A stretch of DNA of 64,000 nt from Polychytrium aggregatum (GCF_025602895.1 NW_026516203.1:1-64000), one strand, 5' to 3'. Positions 43,636 through 55,577 are shown, counted from the stretch's first letter. The notes: generated by a model from the sequence alone, not told the origin. Translations and numbers: made by a program.

Positions 43636-44020
43636 TGTGATGATCATGCACGTTGGGAACACGTGTGGACTGCTGCGCGTGATGCACCGTGAGTCATGTT
43701 TGTTTGTCTTGGCGTGTATTCCCTGATTGGCTGGCGCCGATGACTCTTACTTCGCCTCCGACTGCGCTGTGCTTCGCCCCTCTCTCTAGCAGCTCCGCCT
43801 CCCTCGCACCCCCATCTCGTCCCTCGTTTGTCGCTCCACCCCTCTCGCCCACTTTCGCCCTTCGGTTTCCCTCTTGGCTATAAAGCCCCTCCTTTCTTGC
43901 ACCCATTTTGTATCTGCAGTTCGAACAACACTTGTTGTTATCTGATAAGTCGTAATATAGCTTATCGTTGTTCGCCAAGCACCTGGTCGTCCAGTGTCGT
44001 TGCTTGTCGTGGTCCTCACA
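43636..44020 (+). repeat. Element B 5' LTR (385 bp)
   Basis: Runs from tgtgatgatc to ggtcctcaca. It contains a TATA box (TATAAA 43879-43884) and the self-primer sequence at 43918-43928. Confidence 0.94.
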
Positions 44021-44033
44021 TATTGTTCGAACT
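43879..44033 (+). promoter_or_regulatory. Element B promoter, predicted mRNA start and self-primer site
   Basis: TATAAA at 43879 is followed 39 nt later by agttcgaacaa (43918-43928). Its exact reverse complement ttgttcgaact is at 44023-44033, 2 nt after the LTR. There is no TGG-type tRNA site. This matches the Tf1-type self-priming layout, in which the first 11 nt of the mRNA anneal to the primer site. Confidence 0.75.
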
Positions 44034-44945
44034 CCCTCTCTCTGTCTGACCACCTGCTTGGCTGAGGCTTCGTTGCTGCCCTCATCCTTCTATTCTCTGT
44101 TGTCTTCCCTGCATCCTCGCTCCCCACTTTCAAAGCCCACATGGACCAACTCCAGGCCCAAATCGTTGCCCTCCAGGAGGAACTGGTTCTCCTCCGGACC
44201 ACACATTCTTCCGCCGCCCCACAGCTCCCGCACATGCCGACCCCGGACAAGTTCGACGGCACCAGGTCAAAGTTCCGCCCCTTCGTCAACCAGTGCCGCC
44301 TGCTCATGATGCTCCAGGCATCCAGGTTCCCGTCCGAGCAAGTCAAGGTGGGTTACGTCTTGAGTTTGCTCACTGGTCCGGCCCTCCAGTGGGCGACTCC
44401 CTTGATCGAGTCGAACGATCAAATCCTGCACTCGTTCGACTCGTTCATGGAACGCTTTCGCCAAGCGTTTGACGATCCCGACCGCACCCACACTGCCGAG
44501 CTGCTCCTGTCCTCCATGGCACAGGGCAACCGCTCGTGCATGGATTATGCCTCAGAGTTCCTCCGCGTTGCCGCCGACCTTCCCTGGAACGACGAAGCCA
44601 AGATCTCCGCCTTCCGCCGTGGCCTGTCGAGGGAGATCAAGCAGCGCCTCTCCTTCATCGACCCTCTCCCTCTCCGCTTGGTCCCGTTCGTCGAGCGTTG
44701 CCTCAAGATCGATGCACGCATCATCGAGCTCAACAACGAGCTCCGAAACACTGGCCCTGTTTCCTTCGGCACCCAGGCCTTCAACTCCCGCACCCCGTCC
44801 TTCCAGCCGCCCGCCCAGGAGCCTCCGGTTCTCTACTCCGAGCCGATGCAGATCGACGCCGCCGTCGTCAGCCGCCTGACCCCCGAGGAGAAGAACCGCC
44901 GCTTCCAGGAGCGCCTCTGCTTCCGCTGTGGCAAGCCCGGCCACG

Positions 44946-45735
44946 TGTTAGGGATAGCTCCTGCTTGTTCTCCACTTTGACTGCACACTTGGCTATTCTT
45001 TTGCCTTTCTGTTTGTTTGTGTGTAGCCTTGCAGTTCCCCTCCGATTTTCCGCCTTTTGCCTGTCTTTTCCGCTCCTTCCGCACTTCCGTTTTCCCGCGC
45101 TGCTCCGCTTCCTTTGTCTTCTTCGCACGCGCCGGTTTGTTTGTGCACGCGCCTTGCTGCGATTGGTTGCAATTCGGCTGCCGGTCATGTGTCCCCCCAC
45201 CGGTGACTCATGACCTGCCTGACCGCCCCGATCTCTTGTTCATCTCGCATGCATTTGCCCCAACCTTATACTGACCAATCCGCTTCTTGGACGTTGAGTC
45301 ACATTGCTTCGCCTTTGCACGTTTCTCCTGCCAGGTGCTTCGCTTTTGCTTGCGCCTCTCTCGCTTTGGTTCTCTGCCTGTCTCGGTGGTCCTTCTCGGC
45401 CCTCGTTCGTGCATCGCCCCCTTCGCCCTGCTCGATCGCCCACTTTTCCCTCCCTTGGCCGCCCTTCGCTGCCAAGTCCGGACTTGTCTATAAATAGCCT
45501 GACCCCCGCGATGTGTAGTCGAACCTTAGCGTTCAAAATAGGACTAAATAAAGTGCCTTCTACTTTATTCTCTGAGTGTTCCTCACGTCTCATTTCGAGA
45601 CTAGTCTTATCTTGAACGGATCTTTGCTTCCCTCGCTCCCTCTCCGAGTCCACTTCGGACTTTACCCTTGCCTTCCCTGAGCTCACTTCGAGCTCACTTC
45701 TTCTTTTGCCGTTGAGTCCCCTTCGGACTCTAACA
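44946..45735 (+). repeat. Element C 5' LTR (790 bp)
   Basis: Runs from tgttagggatagc to cggactctaaca. TATAAATA starts at 45489, and the predicted mRNA start is at 45528. Confidence 0.94.
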
Positions 45736-45749
45736 TCATTTTGAACGCT
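45489..45749 (+). promoter_or_regulatory. Element C promoter, predicted mRNA start and self-primer site
   Basis: TATAAA at 45489 is followed 39 nt later by agcgttcaaaat (45528-45539). The exact 12-nt reverse complement attttgaacgct is at 45738-45749, 2 nt beyond the LTR. Spacing is the same as in element B although the sequences differ, which argues for self-priming rather than chance. Confidence 0.75.
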
Positions 45750-45806
45750 CCCTCTTGGCTTCCCGGCCTTTCTTCTTCTTTCGCCTCTCTTTCCCTCGTC
45801 GATCCG

Positions 45807-46760
45807 ATGGCTGAGCCTGCTGCACCCCCGGCAGATCTCAATGCGTACCTGGCGCGCATGGAGGAGCGTATGAACGCCCTCATGACCCAGAACGCTGCTC
45901 TCCATCGTCAGATCCAAGATCTGCAAGCTCCCGCCGCCGCTCCCCGCCAAGTCTACCAGGTGAACAAGCCCAAGGAGTTCCTAGGTTCCCGCGACGAGAC
46001 GACGGCCTTCCTCGCCCAGTGCCACCTCGTCTTCCTCGCCGATCCTGCCTTCTTTGCGCCCGAGCGCCAGAAGGTCCTTTATGCCACCTCCTTCCTCCGC
46101 GGCGAAGCTTTCAAATGGTACGAGGCCGCCTTTTATATGGCCAACCGCTTCCCGGCTTCCTTCGCGGATTTTGAAGTTGCCCTCAAGTCGACCTTCGGTG
46201 AGGACACGGCCTCCTCGCAAGATAAGGCCTTGAACGACCTCAAACGCTTGGTCCAGCTCAAGTCCTGCCAAGCCTTCGCCACCCGCTTCGTCCAGCTCGC
46301 CGCCCGCGTCCAGACTGACGAACCCACCAAGATGCACTTCTTCAAGGAGGGTTTGAAGTCTGAGGTCAAGTTCCACCTCATCGGTCTCCGCCCCGCTCCC
46401 GCTTCCTTGCCCGAGTTGATCAAGGCAGCGGTCGAGTACGACGATGCCCTCCATCGTCTCAAGGTCTCCTCCCGTTCCCAACCTCCTCCTCCTTCTTCTC
46501 GCTCTGCTCCCCATCACCACCATTCTCCCGCGCATGTTTCTTCTTCCTCCTCTTCTGCACCCACTCCCATGGACCTTGACTCTGTCTCGGTCCGCCCTGC
46601 TAAGCTCTCCGACGTCGAGAAAAAGCGACGTCGTGAGCAGGGTCTCTGCTTGTACTGCGGGGAAAAGTCTTGTCCCGGCAGTCGCGATGTTCAGCAGTGC
46701 CCGGTTCTGGTCAAACGGAACTCGGGAAATGCTCACAGCCGAGCAGCACCTCGCAAGTAA
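45807..46760 (+). CDS. gag: Element C Gag
   Basis: 317 residues from the ATG at 45807. A coiled coil ([20 protein letters not shown]) and capsid core ([35 protein letters not shown]) are followed by a Ser/Pro/His-rich linker with PMDLDSVSV. The zinc knuckle is altered: [18 protein letters not shown] lacks the usual Gly-His and has different spacing, so it may bind RNA differently or have decayed. The stop TAA is in the loop of the frameshift hairpin. Confidence 0.88.
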   Translation: MAEPAAPPADLNAYLARMEERMNALMTQNAALHRQIQDLQAPAAAPRQVYQVNKPKEFLGSRDETTAFLAQCHLVFLADPAFFAPERQKVLYATSFLRGEAFKWYEAAFYMANRFPASFADFEVALKSTFGEDTASSQDKALNDLKRLVQLKSCQAFATRFVQLAARVQTDEPTKMHFFKEGLKSEVKFHLIGLRPAPASLPELIKAAVEYDDALHRLKVSSRSQPPPPSSRSAPHHHHSPAHVSSSSSSAPTPMDLDSVSVRPAKLSDVEKKRRREQGLCLYCGEKSCPGSRDVQQCPVLVKRNSGNAHSRAAPRK

Positions 46761-46778
46761 GCGAGGTGGTCTGTTCGG
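46724..46778 (+). promoter_or_regulatory. Element C -1 ribosomal frameshift signal
   Basis: The slippery heptamer G GGA AAT at 46724-46730 is in the gag frame. After 8 nt a long hairpin forms: inner stem cacctcgc/gcgaggtg (46747-46754 and 46761-46768), then a 2-nt bulge, then an outer stem ccgagcag/ctgttcgg with one mismatch (46739-46746 and 46771-46778). The gag TAA (46758-46760) is in the 6-nt loop. Confidence 0.85.
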
Positions 46779-49700
46779 CGATACGAACATCTTCCCCCTC
46801 TGACTCGTCACTATCGGACGATAAGCTTCTTCTTCCGGCCACTCTTATCGTCATGAGTCTTTCTGGCCCGGTCTCCATCTCCCTTTCTGTTTTTATTGAT
46901 GATGGATGTTCCGCTCTTGCCCTCATTGATCCTGCCTTTGCCGATCTCCATAAACTCTCTCTTATCCCTCTTTCTACTCCTTACTCCGTTTCCCTTGCTG
47001 ATGGTTCTTCGGCCGGTTTCATTCGTTTCCAAACCGCGCCTTTGACTCTGACCATTGGTTCCCACACCGAGTCGATTTCTTTTCTTGTGACTCGACTCTC
47101 CACCACTCCCATCACTCTTGGTCTTCCCTGGATGCGCTTGCATAATCCAGTTGTTAATTGGAAGTCCCTCTCCCTTTCATTCTCCGATCCCTCTTGCCTT
47201 GCTGATGGACACATCCTCGCGGATGTCTCTGCTTCTTCCTTGGACACTCCGTCCGCTTCCGGCTCCTCGCCTCCCCCTTCGGGCACTTCGCCTTTGACTC
47301 CTCCTCCCTCCGGTCCGTCCCTTACACCGGTTCCCTCCTTTGGCACTTCGCCTTCCCTTTCTTCCCGCCTTGACTCTGCTTCGCTTTCTGAAGAGCCAAC
47401 GGCTTTATCTTCACCCGACATTGAGCTCGTTAATGCGGCGAGTCTTCTCCGTCTTGCACGGGAAGACAAGCTCGACATTTTCGCTGCCCAAATGGATATC
47501 CGTCCTCCTTCGCCGGAGACGTATCCTACGGTGTCGATAAGGTCCGTGCTCACGACGAAGGTGTATGCCGAGTCTGGCACCCCTGTTGACTCTCGAGGCG
47601 TCCCACTCAAATACAATGAGTTTGGCGACGTTTTCAGCCTCAAGTCTGACCCTCCTTCTTCCTTGCCTCCTCAGCGTCCGTATGACTTGTCCATTGAGTT
47701 TGTACGGACCGAGGATGGAAAGGAACCTCGTTTGCCAAAGCCGGGGAAAGTCTATCCTTTGTCCCCGGCCGAGGAATCTGCTCTTTCGGAGTATCTGACC
47801 AACGCCCTCGCACGTGGTTGGATCTCCAAATCCTCTTCTCCCGTTGGTGCTCCCTGCTTCTTCGTGAAGAAGCCCAATGGTGGTCTTCGCCTTTGCGTCG
47901 ACTACCGAGGCCTCAATGCCATCACGAAGAAGAACCGCTTACCCACTTCCCCTCTTCCAGGATCTTCTGGATAAACTTCCTTCTGCCCGCGTCTTCTCAC
48001 ACCTCGACCTTCCTGATGCTTACCACTTGGTTCGTGTCAAGAAGGGCGATGAGTGGAAGACTGCTTTTGTTTGCAAATCTGGCTCATTAGAGTACAATGT
48101 TATCCCCTTTGGTCTTTCGAATGCCCCCGCTGCTTTTCAGTTTTTTATGAACGACATCTTCTCGGACCTCCTTGGTGTCTGTGTTGTCATTTATCTTGAC
48201 GACATCCTGATCTTCTCAAAAGATCCCCAGGAGCATGAGGAGCATGTTAAGCTTGTTCTCTCTCGCCTTCGTGAACACTCCCTTAAGGTCAATCCGGCCA
48301 AGTGTTCTTTTGACCTTTCTGAAGTTGACTTTCTCGGCATGATCATTTCTGCCGATGGCATCAAAATGGACCCTGCCAAGGTCGAGGCCGTTTCCCTTTG
48401 GCCTGTTCCCTCTTCTGCTCGCGATATCCAAGTCTTTATTGGTTTCGCAAACTTTTACCGCCGCTTCGTCAAGGACTTTTCCGCACTTGCTCGTCCTTTG
48501 ACTTCCCTCACTACCAAATCCTCCACCTTCTCTTGGTCTCCCGAGGCCCAAGAGGCTTTTGATTCTCTTAAACTTTCCTTCACTTCCGCACCTATTCTTC
48601 GATACTTTGATTTCTCTAAACCCGCTGTCATCGAGCCCGATGCTTCTGACTTTGCTTGGGTGCCGTCCTTTCTCAGTTTGACCCTGACGGCGCTCTTCAC
48701 CCCGTTGCTTTTCACTCTCGGCAATTCCGTCCCGCCGAGGTGAATTATGACACTCACGACAAAGAGCTCCTCGCCATTGTCGATTCCTTTACCGCCTGGC
48801 GTCATTACTTGATGGCTGCCGACCCTGATATTCCCACTCTTGTTTTCTCTGATCATCAGAACCTTACCCGGTTCACTGCCGCTTCTCAACTTTCTCGCCG
48901 CCAGTTCCGGTGGGCCCAATTCCTTTCTGACTTTGCTTTTCGCATTTACCACCGCCCTGGTCGTCTCAACACCAAAGCCGATGCTCTCAGTCGCCGTTCT
49001 GACTTTGAGATAAAGCCTGGTGACTCCCTCCACTCCACCAACTTCCTTCAGCTGTTCGAGTCTATTTCTCTCGACAGCATCACTGTTATCGGCTCGAATC
49101 CCGACTTTCTTTCCGAGATTCGAGCTGCCACCCTTTCTTGTTCCCTCCTTTCTGACTTTAACGCCAAACGTCTTGATGGCGATTACTCCTTCCGTGACGG
49201 TCTCCTTTACTTTAAAGACCTGATCGTTGTCCCTTCCCCCGAGCTCCAGCTCAAAGTGTTTGAGCAACGTCACTGCTCCGCTGCCGCTGGTCACTTTGGT
49301 CTTGCCAAGACCGTTGAGCTCGTCTCCCGGGACTTTCACTGGCCCCGGCTTCGTAAGTCTGTGCGTCGCTTCATTGCTAATTGTGAAGCGTGCCAGCGAG
49401 CCAAGCCGTCCCGTCACTCCCCTTATGGTTTACTTCATCCTCTCCCCGTTCCTTCCGAACGTTGGTGGGACCTGTCGATGGACTTCATCACGGATCTCCC
49501 ACCTTCGAACGGTTTTGACTCGATCTTCGTGGTTAAGGACCGCCTGTCCAAACAAGCACACTTTGTGCCCACCACGAAGACGGTTACAGGCGAGCAAACC
49601 GCCGAACTCTTCCTCTCCCACATCTTCCGCTTGCATGGTTGTCCCCGGTCTATTGTTTCGGACCGAGGAACTCAGTTTACTTCGGCCTTCTGGAGGCGCT

Positions 49701-50548
49701 TCAATGAGCTTCTGAAGACGAAGATTTCCCTTTCTTCTGCCTTCCACCCCGAGACCGACGGTTCGACCGAGGTTCTCAACCAGGTCATCGAGCAGTATTT
49801 GCGTATCCATTGCAATTACCTGCAAGACGACTGGACCCTTCACCTTCCCCTTGCCGAGTTCACTTACAACAACTCGGAAAACACCTCCACTGGCATGACT
49901 CCCTTCTTTGCAGTCCATGGCCATCACCCCATTTTCGATCCCTCTATCATTCGTGATCCCTCTGTTGTGCCCTCTGCCGAAGAACGTGTCGACCGACTTC
50001 AGACCGTTCTCGAGGATCTCAAGGCCAACCTCCGGGTTGCCCAAGAGTCCTACACTGTGCAGGCCAACAAATCCCGTCTCCCCACTCCCGACATCTCCGT
50101 TGGCGACCTCGTTTTTCTGGATCGTCGCCACATTCGCACCCTTCGTCCCTCCAACAAGCTTGACCAGAAAAAGCTTGGCCCCTTTAAAGTTCTTCGCCGC
50201 ATCAACCCCGTTGCCTTTGAGCTTAAACTCCCTTCCACACTTAAAGTTCACCCCGTTTTCCATGTATCCCTCCTTGAACCCCGAACGAAGGACATTGTTC
50301 CCGAGTTCACCCAACCAGAACCACCTCCCATTCTTGTTAACTCCCAGGAAGAGTTTGAGGTCGAGACTGTTCTCGATTCTCGGCTCTTCCGTGGTCGCTT
50401 ACAGTACTTGGTTCAGTGGAAGGGCTATTCCGAGACTGACCGGTCTTGGGAGCCCGCTGCCAATGTTTCCCACGCCACTGATCTTGTTGCTGACTTCCAC
50501 CTTCGCTATCCCTCAAAGCCGAAGGCGACGTCCGGAGTTCGTCGCTAA
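46731..50548 (+). pseudogene. pol: Element C Pol with two single-base frame breaks
   Basis: The frame is open from the -1 shift to about 47938, then needs a 1-base correction (an extra T in the [14 protein letters not shown] region). It stays open to about 48657, where one base is missing (DASDFA-GAVLSQ in RNase H), then runs to 50548. The protease has [13 protein letters not shown], a DDG where D-S/T-G is expected. RT has IPFGLSNAPAAFQFF and VVIYLDDILIFS. Integrase has GHFGLAKTVELVSRDFHWP, IVSDRGTQFTS and TDGSTEVLNQV. The chromodomain is EFEVETVLDSRLF ... VQWKGYSETDRSWEP. With apparently unchanged LTRs, the two indels could be sequencing errors or very recent mutations. Confidence 0.9.
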
Positions 50549-50560
50549 GGAAGGGGATGA

Positions 50561-51350
50561 TGTTAGGGATAGCTCCTGCTTGTTCTCCACTTTGACTGCA
50601 CACTTGGCTATTCTTTTGCCTTTCTGTTTGTTTGTGTGTAGCCTTGCAGTTCCCCTCCGATTTTCCGCCTTTTGCCTGTCTTTTCCGCTCCTTCCGCACT
50701 TCCGTTTTCCCGCGCTGCTCCGCTTCCTTTGTCTTCTTCGCACGCGCCGGTTTGTTTGTGCACGCGCCTTGCTGCGATTGGTTGCAATTCGGCTGCCGGT
50801 CATGTGTCCCCCCACCGGTGACTCATGACCTGCCTGACCGCCCCGATCTCTTGTTCATCTCGCATGCATTTGCCCCAACCTTATACTGACCAATCCGCTT
50901 CTTGGACGTTGAGTCACATTGCTTCGCCTTTGCACGTTTCTCCTGCCAGGTGCTTCGCTTTTGCTTGCGCCTCTCTCGCTTTGGTTCTCTGCCTGTCTCG
51001 GTGGTCCTTCTCGGCCCTCGTTCGTGCATCGCCCCCTTCGCCCTGCTCGATCGCCCACTTTTCCCTCCCTTGGCCGCCCTTCGCTGCCAAGTCCGGACTT
51101 GTCTATAAATAGCCTGACCCCCGCGATGTGTAGTCGAACCTTAGCGTTCAAAATAGGACTAAATAAAGTGCCTTCTACTTTATTCTCTGAGTGTTCCTCA
51201 CGTCTCATTTCGAGACTAGTCTTATCTTGAACGGATCTTTGCTTCCCTCGCTCCCTCTCCGAGTCCACTTCGGACTTTACCCTTGCCTTCCCTGAGCTCA
51301 CTTCGAGCTCACTTCTTCTTTTGCCGTTGAGTCCCCTTCGGACTCTAACA
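50561..51350 (+). repeat. Element C 3' LTR (790 bp)
   Basis: Same length and termini as the 5' LTR; followed by target duplication ccacg and the remainder of element B gag. Confidence 0.94.
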
Positions 51351-51509
51351 CCACGTCGCCAAGTCCTGCCCCCTCAAGTCCGGCTCCCGTGCTCCCGCCT
51401 CTGGTTCCCGCTTCCCCGGCTCCCGTCCTCAGGCTCCCGGCTCCCGTCCCCGTTCGAAGGTTGTCCGAACCATCGTCTACGATGATGGTGAGGAGGAACA
51501 CTTCGAGTC

Positions 51510-51552
51510 GGGAAACGACCAGGCCCAGATCTAAGTGGAGGCTTAGATCTGG
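51510..51552 (+). promoter_or_regulatory. Element B -1 ribosomal frameshift signal
   Basis: The slippery heptamer G GGA AAC at 51510-51516 is in the gag frame. After 8 nt comes a perfect 11-bp hairpin, ccagatctaag (51525-51535) and cttagatctgg (51542-51552), with a 6-nt loop. The gag stop TAA at 51532-51534 lies inside the stem. The -1 frame is open straight into pol. Confidence 0.88.
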
Positions 51553-54500
51553 AGCCGTCTCCCCTTCCTCCAGAAGCAAGCGTCGATGGTAAGGAGCATG
51601 AGGTAAGTGTCGAACGCATGGCTATGTGTGGAATGATCAATGTAGTCGGTGGTGGATCGCACTCTGTCAAACCCGCCTCTTCTAAGGGCACATCTGGCTC
51701 CCAGATGTCTTTGACAGAGCTCCCGATCTCCACACCACCTGCGAACTTGGTCATCTGCTCGAACCATGCTGCCGACACTGATCTCTGCTCCGAGCCTTCT
51801 TCGTGCGTCTCGTCGAATTCTTCGTCTTCTCCCGTTTTCTCCGCTTCTCTTGTTCTCCCTTCTGGTCGCTCCCTCTCTTGCCAACTTCTCGTCGATTCTG
51901 GTGCCTCCGGCAACTTCATCGACGAGAGCTTTGTTGACCGCTTCTCGGTCCCCCTCGTTTCCAAATCCACTCCCCTCCCTGTCCAAGGTGTCGATGGCCA
52001 GCCACTTTCTTCCGGCCCCATCACTTTTGAGACGGAACCCCTCAAGATTGTTCTTGGGGACTACACTCAACACCTTTCCTTTGATGTCATTAAGTCTCCC
52101 CACCAACCTGTTATCCTTGGCTATCCCTGGCTGCAGTCCATCGAACCTAGGTTCCACTGGGCTCGTGGACTCCTTTGCCTTCCCCGTCCTGCAAACCACA
52201 TCCTCAAGGTTGTGGATGCCTCTTCCCTCCCTTCCGTTTCTTCCGTTTCTCCTTCTCCCCTTCCTCTTGTTGGCGACACACCCAATGTTTTCCCTCGTGC
52301 CTCTACCGACACCACTGTGGTGCTCGCTTCTTCGCCTCGCACCGTTTGTACTCGCGAAGATGATCAGAATAAAGTGATCGCTCAACGTTATTCTGATTGT
52401 GTTCCGAGTGAGGTGCCCTGTTCCTGTGCTGCTCGTCCTGGTCCCTCCGGTCTCGTCTCCGTCCGTCCTGGTCTCCCCGGTCCCGTTGCTCCCAGCCCCG
52501 CTCCTGTCCGTGTCCAAGCGATCAGGTACAAGTCGTTGGAGCAGTCCGTCCTCGACACACAGTCTAGCCCCGACCCCCTGACTGTGTTCCAAGTCCTCGT
52601 CCTTCCTGCCACCGATCCGGATCCGACGCCCCTCTCGACGTCGATCCCCGAGGAGTACAAGTCGTTTGGCTCAGTCTTCTCGAAGCAGGAAGCCGATTCG
52701 TTGCCCCCGCACCGGACGTACGACTGCCCGATCGACCTGGAGCCCGGCAAGACCCCCAAGTTCGGACCGCTCTACTCCCTGTCAGAGCCCGAACTCAAGG
52801 CCCTTCGTGAATACCTCGACGACAACCTCGTCAAAGGGTTCATCCGTCCTTCGTCCTCTCCCGCCGGTTCTCCGATCCTTTTCGTCAAGAAGAAGGACGG
52901 CTCTCTGCGTCTCTGCGTGGACTATCGCGCATTGAACACGATCACGGTCAAGAATCGTTACCCCTTACCGTTGATCAATGAGATGCTGGACCGAGTCCGG
53001 GACGCGAAGGTGTTCACGAAGCTGGACCTCCGCGGGGCCTACAACCTGCTGCGTATCCGCGCAGGCGACGAGTGGAAGACGGCCTTTCGCACTCGTTACG
53101 GCCAGTTCGAGTACTTGGTGATGCCCTTTGGACTCACCAATGCTCCGGCCACCTTCCAGCACTTCATCAACGATGTCCTTCGTGATGAACTGGACAACTT
53201 TGCGATTGCCTACCTTGACGACATTTTGATTTACAGCGCTGACCCCACTCAGCATGCAAATCACGTCAAGCAGGTCCTGGCCAAGCTCCAGGCTGCAAAG
53301 TTGTACTGCAAGCTGGAGAAGTGCGAGTTCTCCAAGGACAAGGTCTCATTCCTCGGCTACGTCATCTCGCCCAAGGGTATCGAGATGGAACGAGCAAAGC
53401 TCTCCGCCATTGTCGACTGGCCCGTCCCCCGCAATGTCTCCGACCTTCGCTCCTTCATTGGGTTCTCGAACTTTTACCGTCGCTTCATTGACGGATATGC
53501 CAAGATCGCCGGTCCGCTCACGCTCCTGTTCAAGAAGTCCCAGGTCTTCCGCTGGTCCCCCGACGCCCACAAGGCTTTCCAGTCCCTCAAGGAAGCCTTC
53601 GTCTCCGAGCCCGTCCTTGCGCACCCCGACCCATCCAAGCCCTTTGTCGTGGAGTCTGATGCCTCAGACTTTGCGATCGGATGCGTCCTGTCCCAGCGCG
53701 GCTCCGATGGCCACCTGCACCCGTGCTCCTTCCACTCCCGCACGCTCATGGATGCTGAACGCAACTACAGCATCTATGAGAAGGAGCTCTTGGCCATCAA
53801 GGAGGCTTTCGAGGTCTGGCGACACTACCTCGAAGGTGCCCAACACCCAGTCCAAGTCCTTACCGACCACAAGAACTTGGAATACCTGGCGTCGGCCCGC
53901 ATCCTCAACCAGCGACACGCCCGGTGGTCGCAGTTCCTGTCTCGGTTCGACCTCCGGATCCAGTACCTCCCCGGTCCAAAGAACGGCAAGGCCGACGCTC
54001 TCTCCCGCCGCCCGGACTACGTCCCTCCGTCCGCACCTGTGTCCAAGGAGCCTCCCCCGTTGCTGCCACCTTCGTCGTTCGCCTGTGCCGTCCGTCGCTC
54101 CTCGGATGCAAGTTCCACTCGCCCTGTGGACTTGCTCAAGCTCATTGCCGAGGAGCAACCCAAGGACCCGTCCCTGGACCAGCTCCGCAACGATCCCAAG
54201 TATGTCCTGAAGGATGGTCTCCTCACCTTCATGGACAAGATCGTTGTGCCCGAGTCGTGTCGAGTCCCCGTCCTCAAGTCATGCCACGATCCTGTCGCTG
54301 TTGGACATCCTGGCATTCGGCGGACTCGGGCACTGATCTCGAGGCAGTTCTGGTGGCCCTCAATCCGCAAGGATGTCCAGGCTTATGTCTCGACGTGCGA
54401 CACTTGTGCACGCTCGAAAGTCCCTCGACATAAGCCGTTTGGATACTTGCAGCCCCTCCCGACGGCATCGCGACCCTGGTCTCTGGTGACGATGGACTTT

Positions 54501-55577
54501 ATCACCGACCTCCCCGAGTCCAACGGCAAGACTTGCATCTTTGTCGTCGTCGATAGCCTGACCAAGATGGCCCACTTCCTTCCCTGTCGGTCCCTCCCAA
54601 GTGCCGAGGAAACAGCGTCGCTGTTCCTCGACAACATCTTCCGTCTCCACGGTCTCCCGGACAACATCGTCTCGGACCGAGGAAGCCAGTTCACCTCGCG
54701 GTTCTGGCAGGCCCTGTGCTCAGAACTCGGCATCAAGACCAGTCTGTCCACGGCGTTCCACCCCCAAACCGATGGACAGACTGAGCGGGTCAACCAAGTC
54801 ATCAACCAGCATCTCCGCTGCTACACCTCGTACCAGCAGGATGACTGGGCGATGCTGCTCCCGCTCGCCGAGTTCTCATACAACAACCTCGAGCACACCT
54901 CGACCAAGGCCTCCCCGTTCCTGGCGACTTACGGCTTCAACCCTCGATTCGAGTCTCCGGTCCTTCCTTCCAGCCTCGATGTCCCCTCCGCGACCGACCG
55001 AGTCGAACACCTTCAGCACAACTTGGCGTTGCTGAAGGAGAACCTCGAGAAGGCCAAGGCGGACTACAAGCGCTTTGCGGATGCCCACAAGTCCGACGCT
55101 CCCAAGTTCGCTCCTGGCGATCAAGTCTGGGTCCTAACACGCAACATCAAGACCACCCGTCCAAGCAAGAAGTTGGACTACCAGCGCATCGGACCCTACA
55201 AGATCGTCGAAGCCATCGGTTCCCTCGCCTTCCGCCTCGACCTTCCCAAGGATCTCAAGATCCATCCGGTGTTCCATGTCTCCCTCCTTGAGCCCCACAA
55301 GTCGAACACCCTCCCCGGCCGCATCCAAGACCCTCCTCCGCCAGTCCGCGTCGACGACCACTTGGAGTATGAAGTCCAGGAGATCCTCGACTCCAAGCTG
55401 GTCCGCGGTAAGTTGAGCTATTTCGTTGATTGGAAGGGCTACTCGACTGATCATCGCAGCTGGGAGCCCGCCAACTACGTTAACGCTCCCGACAAGATAG
55501 CCGACTTCCACCGCCGGTACCCCGACAAGCCTGGACTTATTGTTCGCAGGAGTGGCCGTAGTTTGGGGAGGGGATGA
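51517..55577 (+). CDS. pol: Element B Pol polyprotein
   Basis: An uninterrupted frame of about 1350 residues, read by -1 shift from gag (first internal ATG at 51618). Protease LLVDSGASGNFIDESF; reverse transcriptase with [28 protein letters not shown] and IAYLDDILIYS; RNase H VESDASDFAIGCVLSQ; integrase zinc finger HPGIRRTRALISRQFWWP ... CDTCARSK; integrase core MDFITDLPESNGKT, IVSDRGSQFTS and TDGQTERVNQV; and C-terminal chromodomain EYEVQEILDSKLVRGKLSYF then DWKGYSTDHRSWEP. All catalytic residues that I can check are present. The stop TGA (55575-55577) abuts the 3' LTR. As its gag is split by C, this copy cannot move alone but its enzymes could act in trans. Confidence 0.95.

Larger units (their letters stand above)
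44946..51350 (+). mobile_element. Element C: Ty3/gypsy chromovirus, innermost of the nest
   Basis: 790-bp LTRs lie at 44946-45735 and 50561-51350 (constant offset 5615, no differences noticed), with target duplication ccacg at 44941-44945 and 51351-51355. It is 6405 bp in total. Gag is intact, but pol carries two single-base frame breaks. The purine tract ggaaggggatga precedes the 3' LTR. Confidence 0.95.
44141..51534 (+). pseudogene. gag: Element B Gag, interrupted at its zinc knuckle by element C
   Basis: Coding parts are 44141-44945 and 51356-51534, joining in frame without C and one ccacg copy (984 nt, 327 residues plus stop). It starts with a coiled helix (MDQLQAQIVALQEELVLLR), then the capsid region (FDGTRSKFRPFVNQCRLLM, LQWATPLIES). 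The CCHC knuckle is CFRCGKPGHVAKSC; element C cut exactly between its His-Val and the last Cys. The final Pro/Arg/Ser-rich tail leads to the frameshift signal. Confidence 0.92.

Noticed and set aside
45017-45615. Open frames repeated at 50632-51230
   Set aside because: They are within the two LTRs of element C and are not genes.
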